A stretch of 64,000 nt of DNA, taken from assembly GCA_032719365.1 (NCBI GenBank), contig CM064871.1, positions 74,132,383-74,196,382 of the forward strand. The letters are read 5' to 3'. Position numbers and translations under genes: made by a program. The DNA comes from Prinsepia uniflora (Eukaryota; Streptophyta; Magnoliopsida; Rosales; Rosaceae). Below, piece by piece: positions 34,205 to 44,473 of this stretch (position 1 is the stretch's first letter; every line of letters begins with the position of its first letter). Under the pieces are notes generated by a model. The model did not search any database, was not told where the DNA came from, and was given only the letters and a program-made list of their open reading frames with translations.

Positions 34205-35491
34205 GTTGGGCAAATGGACTCCATTATTGGAACGTGTTTGGCTATGACCTAGGTGGTTGTAGTCTGGTCAAGGGATAGATGTACGTACCTTGTACGTGGT
34301 TTGGGGTACGGTATTTTGCAGACTTGTGGTGGCCGGGGTTGATGTGAATCCCGGGAGAACTCGGTGTTTTTCCCTGTGGACACGTTGATGTGTCATTTTG
34401 AGTGTTGTCATTTGGCGAGGTGTGTTGGGTAGCATAGGACAAGGATTGTCGATGTTAGCAAAACCCTCAGGCTTTTTACTTTTGCCTTACCTGGTTTGGG
34501 ATCGACCATATAGGTCTATGGGTCGAGTACTGGGGTCCAGCTGTAGGATCATGCTTGGTGTACGATGTACGGTATCGTATGGACGAGGGTACTTGATACC
34601 TAGTGACGGTACATGGGATGTACCAGTGTTGTGTCGATAAACGTGTTGGTGTTTGGCTTAGTTCCAATACCATTGGTTTTGGTTGTAAACGTGAACTGGA
34701 CATTGAACACGATGCACTGGGCAGAATGATTCTGATGATTACAGTGATTGTTTGAGCAGGTGCTCTTAGCCAAGGTTGGCTAGTATAACTCTAGTATTGA
34801 GTTGTGTGATTACTGCTAGGCTTGTGTTCAACGTGTTCCAGATGCACCGTCTGATTGAGTGTGATGACGGTATGCGTATACTCAGGATGAGTGAGTTGGT
34901 GGTTGGTGTGACCGCAAGTTGCTTTGCGGCGAGATGTTACCTTGTCGTGACCTTACCAGCATCTGGGATCGCCGGGGGGGTGACAATTGTGGTAACTACT
35001 GTAGGTATTTGTCGCAGGATTGAGTTTGCCCTGCGAGGGGAGATCATGTTGATGATCATATGCTACATTGACGGACGTTGTAGTATGGTGAGTTATCACT
35101 GATTTGTTGTGGATTGGCGCTTTACTAGGGTGGTAAAGCTTGGTGGTGACAGTATGGCTTGTGGTGTCGGCTTGGACTGACAGGTGAGTTTTGGTGACTC
35201 TCTATGAGAGCGAAGGTCAGGGCACATTAGTGATTACGTGGGGCCGTCAAGCTGAAAGAGTCAGCTTAATGGTGACATTGCCAATTTCTGGTAATCAATT
35301 TCATTCGAGGTAGTCGAGTGTAGTCAGTACGACGTGCATCTGTGATGTGACGTCTGAGTGCAGACGAGTTCTGTGTTGGCTAGTGGGTGTACAGGTGTAT
35401 ACGTGTTGTGTGGCCATTTGTTCTCCACGAGGTAGTTGTGGAATACGAGTAGTTGGAATTTCGGGGACGAAATTCTTTAAGGAGGGAAGGT
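34205..35491 (+). mobile_element. Truncated plus-strand element: 3' end of the internal region
   Basis: This is non-coding sequence upstream of LTR H. It ends with the hairpin GAATTTCG/CGAAATTC (35,456-35,475) and the polypurine tract 'aaggagggaaggt', exactly as at the 3' end of the other elements but on the + strand. No gag or pol frame is readable. The 5' LTR and most of the interior are gone; the left junction is inside LTR F at about 34,204. Confidence 0.7.
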
Positions 35492-38400
35492 TGTAATGAC
35501 CCGTCCCGAATATCGGGATTGAATATTAATTAATTACGAATTAGAATGACTAATCGGGGATTCGTTGAGTGAAATCGGACGAAACGTGCAAAATGACCGT
35601 TTTGCCCTTGGCGTGGGCAAAATGTTGACTTTTAGTTCGGGCGGTCAAATGGACTTTGGCCGATGACTGTGACGTAGTTCGGGACGTCACGAGTTCATAG
35701 ACAGGTGGCACGTTCAATTCCGACATTCGTAGAGAAAGTTATGATGTTCGGAAGTTGAGGGGTATATTGGTAATTTGGCATAGTAGGGGCCAAATGTTGA
35801 CTTTTTGGCCGGGAAGTCCAACGGACGAGGGCCAAGGACCGTTACGTAGGTCTCGTCGATACGAATCCAACGACAGGCGGCATGCCGAAATCGGAGATTC
35901 GACGACGAAGTTATGGTCACGGAATCGGGCTCGATTAACCGAACGAACCGGGAATAAAATAATATTTTAATAATGAACAGTACCCGGTGACTGAGCACAC
36001 TTGGATGAGTGACAAGTGTCACTCATCCCTTAAAATCAGGCACAAAACATGGATCCATGATTTTGGGGGAGACCTAATTATTATGTTTTATTATATTAAA
36101 TTAATTAATTAATCCTAATTTCCATTAATCTCCCATATTTTCTTCAACCGTGTACAACCCACAAATCAGTTTTCTCCCAACCTCCAATTCTCTTCCATTT
36201 CTGAACCAAAGTGTGAGCATTTGAGAGTGAATTGAACTGGGAAAAACGAGGGATTAATTGAGAGCTGAGGACTGGGATTTCGGGTTTTAGGAAATTTGGA
36301 GGAAAAATCAAATTGGTCGAATTGAGCTGTGATGATCGAATTGGACTTTGGAAATAGCTTCCTGAGGTTGAGACGAGTTATTTCAAATCAAAAACGAGAG
36401 GAATTCATGCCCAATTGGCTCTGAACGGGTTTGGTAACAGTGGGAGATATCGAGCTTGAGTCGTGATCAATGCGTGATCAAACGACGAAATTGAGGTGGG
36501 GAAACAATTCCTCATGGTCCATTGATGCTTCTGGGTTCGTCAATTGGGAGGAATCAGTGGCCAAGGTGGAAACTCCATGGTTGCACACTGTTCGGATGTT
36601 CGAGTTTGAGTCGTGAAGATTGAGCAATGATTTGATCCAATTGAGTTGGGGGAAAGGTTTACCTGTGATCAATGAAGCTTCCTGATGAATCAATTTGGGG
36701 AAATCTTGTGGAATTGAGGTAATTCGACTGATGAACAGTGGCCGGAGGTCCTTCGATTGTTCATCCTTGATCGTGAGGATTGAGGTAATGTTTCAAGTAA
36801 TTAAGGTTACAGAACCCTAATTGAACTTATAACGAAACTAACTGGATGCTCAATTGATGAAAACAGTGTGGAATTGACTGAAAACCAGCCGGGTCTGATC
36901 GCGGGTTGAACGACCCGTTTACCAGACAAACGGGCTTGAACGACGACACTGTAGCTGGCGCGTGGGTTTCACGCGCAGCCACTCACGGCGGCGCGTGAGG
37001 GCGCGTCCGGCCTAGTCTCAAGGTGAGGTCAACATGACTTTTGATCCTCTCAGTGTAACGAACATTTTGACGTTGATTTCGGTGAAATCGGATATTGTTT
37101 CGATAATGTTCCGCGTATCCGAAGTTTTGTTTTACAAGTTAAATACGTATTTAAATTCCGGAAAAATTGGGGAAAAATTATATGGAGTATTTTGAGATGT
37201 TAGTAACCCTCTATAATGATTTTGGGCAGGAGTTGTGATTTCCAGATTTTACGGAAAAACGTGCAGCTCGGAAACGAACCGTTTTGAACGGTGTGTGTGA
37301 GTGGACTTTTGGTTTTCTAACCGTGATGCATGCATATATGATTTAAAATGCTTTATTATATGATTTGATATGCTTTGGCATGATTGGTATTTCAATTCGG
37401 TGATTTCTCGATTTTGTGATTATTATATTATTATATTCTGGCACGATTTTCGAGAGATTATGAAATTGGTTAAAAATGATATTGTGGGCGTGAGAACCCA
37501 AGTAAATAATGATTTTGACTCGGATCTGGAGTTACATGTGAATTTGATGATTTTTGGTATCCTCGTGATTTTGTGATTGTTTTAATCAGTCTTTCGGGCA
37601 CGTTTTACGAGGAACGTGCAAATGATGTTTTGGGCTAAGCCCGGATTGAAAATGATGTTTTGACTCGGGTTATGAGTCAGGAAGTTGAAAATGATATTTG
37701 GACTCGGATTATGAGTCAGTGATTGATTTCATGGATTTACGTGATCGTGGCAACTCGGGTTCACGGTTGCACGGATTTACGTAATATTGATATTTTGGGC
37801 TTGAGACCCAATGGAATTGTGATTTTGATTTGGATTTGTATTTCCATGTGATGACATGATGATATTGATGATTTTCGGATTTATAAAGTAAATCGGGACT
37901 TGGGGCTGAGACCCTGTGTTGATATATGATTTGGTTTTTAATGCAACTGTTTTTCACTGGTTTTTGTGATGGTGATATGTTGCGGATATTTAGGGCTTTC
38001 GGGAGAAAATATGTTTTTCCCCGGAGTGCACCCTGGAGATAACGCTCGCCTTCGGGATGGAAGTGTTTACCCCGAAGAGGTCACGTAGCATGATCTTTGT
38101 CTTGCAGCCCAGGGGAGGCTTGACTCAGATCAGATGTGCTGGATTATATGGATCGGCAAGTGATATGTTCACGAGATCCGGATCGTCGGCTGGTGAGGTT
38201 TTTCCCAGCGACGGATTGCTGACTGATGATGAGTTCACAGCAGCGGATGCTCGGATTTTGAGCGGTCCTTGAGCCTATTGATATGCACGCGATGCAGGGA
38301 TAAACGTGACTCTAAGCAACAGGATATGGAAATAAGTCCCGTGGTTTATGGAAAATGATTTTGAGGAAACCGTGGTTTAGCGGTTAAAATGATTTAAAGA

Positions 38401-38816
38401 AATTGTGAACTTTTGAGATGTTAAACTGATTTGGTGAACATGAGTTTTTGTGGACCATGGGAAAATATGTTTTGATTTTATCGGTCCACTGTTCATACTT
38501 GAATGATTTCATACTATTACTCATGTTTTACGATATGCATGCAAGTTTGTGAAAACTGGAGGGTAAGAATGTATTTTGGTAAATGTTTTTATAAGAGGTC
38601 ATTTTTGTCCACTCACACCTTTTCTGTTTTGTCAACCCTTCAGGTCGTGGCGCGTTGATCGAGGCTATTCTAGAGGTGGAGGTATGTGCGGGCACAGGCG
38701 CAAAAATTCCCTTGTCTGGCAGGTATTGAAGGGTAGTTTCGGACTTTCTGTTGACTTGTCAGACGGGAGCAGGACCGGGTACGGTTTTTGACGTCCAGTT
38801 GGGACGGGTCCTGTCA
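35492..38816 (+). mobile_element. LTR H: 3' LTR of the truncated plus-strand element (3325 bp)
   Basis: It runs from 'tgtaatgacccgtccc' to 'gggacgggtcctgtca'. In order it holds two U3 modules (about 35,640-35,740 and 35,820-35,915), a perfect 26-bp palindrome with 12-bp arms (36,003-36,028), the GCGCGT block (about 36,957-37,010), 'gtgagtggac' (37,297) and hairpins (GGGC/GCCC 37,632; GACTC/GAGTC 37,662 and 37,701). It is the best complete + strand reference for this LTR superfamily. Confidence 0.88.
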
Positions 38817-38931
38817 ATTTGACCCTCCAATCAAAAATTCAACAATTTGACAATACCATTCACAGGGATAAAAACGTCAATTCATACATTAAATTACAAT
38901 ATTAAAATCCTCGAATTTCCGGGGTGTTACA
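38817..38931 (-). mobile_element. LTR F, part 3 (distal end)
   Basis: These 115 bp match the last part of element 1's LTRs ('caccaatcaaaaagtcaat...ccggggtgttaca'). They are followed by gagat, the partner of the duplication left of 28,013. This closes LTR F. Confidence 0.88.
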
Positions 38932-39760
38932 GAGATACTGACAAAGTGATCACATGCTACCTTTTTGTCCACACGTATACTGTATTTGCTAAATTGTTAG
39001 CCCATATCATTAAATTGAGGGCCACACCTATCCGATTCTCTTATATATTCTATAAGACTCGATATTACCGAAGAGTTTACATCGAAATCATTCGATGACT
39101 ATTGCATGCCCCTTGAGATTGATGATGAACATTTGGTTCCCCATGTTCACACTCATAATGGTCTCACAGAAACACTAATTAACCATGGTAATGCGCACCA
39201 AGCTTCTAGTTACTGTGTGAGGGCTATGTAATTTTGCATGTAGCAACGTAGGTTTGGTTGAGGTCGACTGCCATCCAACCCTATTTCGTGTTACAACTGG
39301 TGACTGGGTATGAACTAGACATATTGTGCTTACGTATTTTGATGTGCAGTTAAGTGCCAATTGTGTCACCACAACGTACAAACATGAGACCTCAATGAGA
39401 GAGGGCATATATGTCTGTTATGAATCCCCCTCCATTATACGCTATTTAGAGCCTTTGACATGCGATCACATTACCACTATATTTACAAATAATCACTTTG
39501 ACGAGACAGTCTTCCCCTCATTAGGGGGAGATAAGAACGTCAAACGGTTCTGAAGAATAACGTGAATTGACATGGAACATCCCCATTATATCTCATCTTG
39601 ATCCTTGAACAACACAAAATAAGAATGAAGTGCAGAGAATTCTAGATTTACACAGTGTAGTTAATAATATGCCAAACGCTTCCTCTAATCTAGCTAAAGT
39701 GACGAGATCATATATACCTGTTGAAAAAGTGCCTGCAAGGATAGACGTCCCAATAGGACG
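38932..39760 (+). pseudogene. pol: Ty1/copia integrase region (decayed)
   Basis: Readable + strand pieces include TVFAKLLAHIIKLRA (about 38,990), GIYVCYESPSIIRYLEPLT, NHFDETVFPSLGGDKNV (to 39,553) and VQRILDLHSV...LAKVTRSYIPVEKVPARIDVP (to 39,755). These are the C-terminal integrase and following linker of a copia polyprotein. Stops and frameshifts break it. Element 4 inserted right after the codons for IDVPIG. Confidence 0.85.
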
Positions 39761-42700
39761 TGTCAGGACCCACCCCGGTTTCACCACGAAACCCGAGGTA
39801 AATCCTGCTCCCGTCTGACACCCCGACACCAAAACAGTCAGACGCAGGAGAAAGCACTCAATAAATCCCGAAGTTAAAGTTTTACAGAGCATAGTACGAA
39901 TTACAAGGAAATAAAAACCGATGATAATTACACGCACGCGGAAGTTGGGATCCCGCTCGTCACTTCTATGCCTCGGACACTGCCTCGACGTCAAGACCCC
40001 GCACTAGCTCCACAACCTGGAGGGCAGTAAAAACAGAAGGTGTGAGTGGACCATAATAATAGAAACGTTCTAAAGCCATTTATCAGAAAACCATGTTTAA
40101 CCCTCCGTTTTGAAAACCACATGCATAACCCAGTTAACAAAACAGTTAGGATTCAATATTTAGAAAATATCATAAGAGACAGAAACACTATAAAACAGTT
40201 ATAGAAGTCATAGCATATAAATCATAAAACCGCGTCAGAAACCATAAACGTCAATCATCATTTTTCGATCAAACATGTTGGACCCATCCGAGTCTTTAAA
40301 CTCCCGAGTCTTTAAACTCAATCCAGGCCTCAATCATATCCGAGTCTTTAAACTCCCGAGTCTTTAAACTTAATAGGCCTATGGGGGAAATATCAATATA
40401 TCCGAGTCTTTAAACTCCCGAGTCTTTAAACTCAATTCGGGCCCGTCCCCCGTCAAATCAATATCCGGGTCTTTAAACCCAATAACCAGATCCAGCAAAT
40501 CCAATCCAAAACCATTTGAAAACCATTCCCGAATTCACATCCAAACCCGAATTCGAAATCACCGGTCTGACGCCCTTCCGGCATCCAGAACCGTCATTCC
40601 GAACCCAAATCCGGAATTCCACTTTTCACTTTTAAAACCAAATCCCGTTACCGAAATCCGATTTCAAAATCCCTTTATGAACATTTAAACCATTTATCCA
40701 TTGAAATCCCAAATCCATAACATCATATTCAGAAATCACATTTTTCTCGTAAAACGTGCTGAAACCAAACTTCCTCGAAAAATGTGCAATTATGTAAAAT
40801 CAACAAAGCATATTTGATAACATAGAACCATGATTAAAACCATAAAACAATTATAGAAAAACAGTTATGCATGCTCGAGTTTAGAGAAGGGATCCACTCA
40901 CAGTACCGAGCCCTCAATCGTGTCCCGAACGTCCAGCACGTTCCTCAGCTTCCTCGGGAAATCCCGATCCTGTCAACAACTGCCAAATGACGTCAATAAC
41001 ACGTCTACGAGTATCCACCTAAATTCCCTCAAAAATCCCCGGGTCCTGAACGTAACGAACCGGAACCCTAAATTCTCACCCTCGCGGAACTACTTCGATT
41101 CGACGTCCGATTAACTCGAAACCACTTCCAATGGACTCAACACAACTCCTGGACCAAAACCATAGTTGACCGTTTTCCCCAGAACCGCCGCACGCGCCCC
41201 CACGCGGCGCCCAAAGTGGCTGTGCGTGGCCCTCACGCGCCTGCTACAGTGCATCGGCTACCTTGAGCAGACCCGGTTCGACACAGTGTCTGTAAATCGA
41301 ACCGACGAGAACGGTTCTCTGCCGTCCCGTCTCCAATTCCTTCCCTTTCTTCACCATCTTCATCGTCTAGACCTACTCTGTCCATCCCCGTCCTCCTTAA
41401 ACCTCGACACGGCCCCTAAACCGTCGACTAAAACTCGAAACAAAACCCGATCTCTGCTCTGTTTTCCTTCCCGGCCACCCAGGTCACCTCTCGTCACGGT
41501 GGCAACACCAGACGGTTCCTAGGACCCTTCTAAACCTATCTCAACTCACCCTAACCATCGATTCACTCCCAAACTTCACGACTTTATGTTTGAACATTGA
41601 CGGCAAAACAGAGCACCACAGTACCCGCCGTCGTGTTAGCCCCCACCGTGCACCACCCGTCACGGCAGCACAACCAATAGAAGCCCAGACCTCCACTGAG
41701 TCACCCAAACCACCCTAAACTCATCGATTCGACCTCTAGACTCACGACTCTCAAGTCAAAACTCAACAGAAAAACAGGGCACAGACACGGAGATCAGAAT
41801 TTACCTGCAACCGTCCACCGCCGTGCTCGCCGCCGTGTTCACTGGAGTCCACAGCGTCGCCTCTGCCTCCTCTCGAGGTCAATCGCACCCGCACACGGCC
41901 ACAGCACCACCACAAGCCCTCAGTCTTCTCTGTTTCCTCTGATTGTCCCCGTGACTTCTCAACTCACACACACCACCATCACCTATTCTAACCCTCTTAA
42001 TGTCTTCCTCTCATGCTCTGATCAAGCTCACACACTCACAACTCACCAGCACACACACCACCATCGATCAATTCTCTCAATCTCCCTCACTGCCTCACTC
42101 TGTTTCACTCGAACACACACGAACACACACGGTTGCACCCAATTAATTAGGACCGTGCACACATGAGAACCCCCCAGAAGCCACTACACACCTGCCACAT
42201 GTCACCATCCACTCCATCCTATCCCACATGGCTCAATCCCAGCCGTCCGGCTTCCCTCTCTCTCTGCACAATTTCCAGAGTACAAAAGACCAAAATGCCC
42301 TTCCTTTTTACCCAATTTTACAATTTTGCCACTAACTTTCTAGACCCGTAACTCCCACATCGTAAGTCCGATAAATACGTGCCGCCTGTCATCGAACTCA
42401 GGACGATGAGATCTACCTAACCATCCTCGGTCAACGTACCAAAACCCAATCGTCCAAAAAGTCAACGTTTCCCCTTCTTTTAACCAAATTACGGTTATGC
42501 CCTCGACCTTCCGAACATCGAAACTTCCCCCTCGGATGTCGGAATCAGGCGTGCCACCTGCCTATGGATTCGTGACGTCCTAAACTACGTCCTGGTCACC
42601 GGTCAAAGTCCATCCGACCACCCGAACTAAAAGTCAACTTTTTACCCATCCTAGGGGCAAAATCGTCATTCTAAGCTTACGGACCTATCGGGACCACCTA

Positions 42701-42770
42701 ACCACGGATTACGCTCACTAATCCCACCTTAACACACTACTAATCCCGGCTCTCGGGACGGGTTGTTACA
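39761..42770 (-). mobile_element. Element 4, 3' LTR (3010 bp)
   Basis: It runs from 'tgtcaggacccaccccgg' to 'gggacgggttgttaca'. It is nearly identical to the right copy, but keeps about 147 bp (about 40,825-40,970) that are absent there and lacks about 20 bp present near 44,660. It contains the GAGTCTTTAAACTC array (40,290-40,480), the GCGCGT block (41,190-41,228) and U3 modules (about 42,345-42,425 and 42,520-42,610). Confidence 0.92.
40290..40480. repeat. GAGTCTTTAAACTC array with one GGGTCTTTAAACCC variant
   Basis: Three close pairs of the 14-mer GAGTCTTTAAACTC (the first pair at 40,290-40,303 and 40,306-40,319) are followed by one GGGTCTTTAAACCC at 40,467-40,480. The right LTR has the same array from about 45,018 to 45,208. 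The variant changes both arms so that they still pair. Confidence 0.85.
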
Positions 42771-43257
42771 ATCTACCAACCTAAAAAGAATTTCGTCCCC
42801 GAAATTCCACAGCTAGTTCCCGACACCTAGGGTCTCCGACCTGGTAATCAACACTAGGTCAACAACAACTTCTCCTGGGTTTCCTGTCTATCATCTCCAC
42901 CTTGGGTATTTCACACCATCCCCAACTACTGTTACCATGGCCAACCCTCTCTATGGAACAACTGTATGGTGTACGCAAGGGAAACTCTATGAACGGAAAA
43001 CAAAGGTGTTTTACAATACCTCATATGGAGTACCCGATAAAATTCATAGAGCACCTCCTCGCGTACAACCACAGATACTTCCCTACTGGCTGGCTCCTCC
43101 CTCGGTTGCTACTTCGGCCACTATCGGAATAAATCTACAAAGTCCTAAAGGCAAACTCTAGCTTGTGGGTTCTCTCCTTCAATAACCTCATATCGATCAA
43201 TTCTAGTCACTCCTTTCCTATTCCCTCTGTCATCCTTCCACTGTAACACTCCCCAGA
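42771..43257 (-). mobile_element. Element 4, non-coding 3' interior and polypurine region
   Basis: Next to the 3' LTR lies a weak purine tract (minus strand 'aggttggtag') and a perfect hairpin GAATTTCG/CGAAATTC (42,788-42,807). The rest shows no domain on either strand. This is the usual pol-to-LTR spacer, joined directly to gag by loss of pol. Confidence 0.75.
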
Positions 43258-44367
43258 TCACCTAGGGAACATCATAGACTCCACCCTGGGATCCAACAAC
43301 AAAATTGGGTACAACACAAGCAAAGCTAATAAAGTACCTGTCCCCGCATCTGGTGCCGACTGAACCTCCTGCTGAGTCATCGAAAACACTCGGGCCTGAG
43401 ATCTCGACGCTCTACCACGTCCCCTAGAACTACTAGTGGCACCACCACCTCCTCTAGTGCCTGCTGTCCCTGACGCTGTACTCTGTCCAGGCTCCGCTGC
43501 TCCTCGGCCTACACCACCTTCCTGTGGCAACAGTGGACACTCGGGTTGAAAGTGACCTCGCTCCCCGCAGTAAAAACAAACATCCCGACCGGAAAGACCT
43601 GGTCGCCCTGTGGACGCAACAGACGTCGCACTAGCTTGCGGAGTTGGCTGTGTTCGGTAACCACGAAATCCTGAACTCTGGAAACTACCCGGTCTACCGA
43701 AACGATCATCGCCCGACGACGACGCTCCACCGAAGTTACCTCTTTTCGGTGTCGAAGCTCCAGAAAAAGATGGCTCCCGGCGTCGTACCGGCAAACTAGC
43801 CTCAACCCTCACCGCAGCATCTGACAACTCTCGGAAGGTCGCAAACGATCTAGCCGTCACGATGACACGAATCTCACCTCGCAGGCCCAACATAAACCTA
43901 CGGCATTTCTCGGCTTCAGTGGCCACAAAAGCAGGAGCAAACCGAGACAACATCTGGAGTTTCCGTTCATACTCAGCCACTGTCATACTCCCCTGCTGGA
44001 GCTACAGAAACTCCGCCTCCTTGGCATCCCGGAAGGAACGAGGATAATACTGTTCCAGGAATCGTTCCCTAAACGTCTCCCAGGTCACCGTATGGGCATC
44101 CCAACTAGACAACTCGAGGGTATACCACCACTCATACGCCGCACCATCCAACAAAAATGTAGCCAACAACACTCGCTCCTCTGGCGGGCAATGCATCACC
44201 GCAAAGATCCGCTCAAGTCTGGTAATCCACCTCTGGGCTTCCTCAGGATCAGCCTCGCCACTAAAAGTAGTAGCCCCGAGCCGCTGGGCTCGCTCAATCG
44301 TAGTACTCTCAGTTCCCCTCGCCATTTCTTCTTCAGGTCGTGGAGAGGGTCCACGTCTCGGAAGCAT
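43258..44367 (-). pseudogene. gag: Element 4 gag with CCHC zinc knuckle and protease stub
   Basis: It starts MLPRRGPSPRPEEEMARG (ATG at 44,367), then ERAQRLGATTFSG, LERIFAVMHCPPEERV, FRERFLEQYYPRSF and LGLRGEIRVIVTARS. A Ser/Gly-rich part, the knuckle CFYCGERGHFQPEC and the protease-junction motif RVFSMTQQEV follow. A single in-frame TAG at about 44,002 falls where element 1 has Gln (AEFLQ). The frame ends soon after the protease junction in unrelated residues, marking the deletion of pol. Apart from the one stop, Gag is intact. Confidence 0.9.
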
Positions 44368-44456
44368 CGTCAACCGCACACTGAAAGAGGCATAGAAGTA
44401 GTCAAACAACTAAAACACAACCTCACAAACCAACAAACTCGACAAACTACACAAAC

Positions 44457-44471
44457 CTGGCTCTGATACCA
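44457..44471 (-). other. Element 4 primer-binding site
   Basis: The minus strand reads TGGTATCAGAGCCAG, two bases after the 5' LTR, complementary to initiator tRNA-Met. Confidence 0.88.
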
Positions 44472-44473
44472 AT

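Noticed and set aside
34205..35491. Separate gene between LTR F and LTR H
   Set aside because: The segment ends in the hairpin and purine tract typical of element interiors and has no conserved frame.
40290..40480. Regularly repeated 14-mer, CRISPR-like at first sight
   Set aside because: This is a plant genome, spacing is irregular, and the motif is part of LTRs that are duplicated elsewhere.
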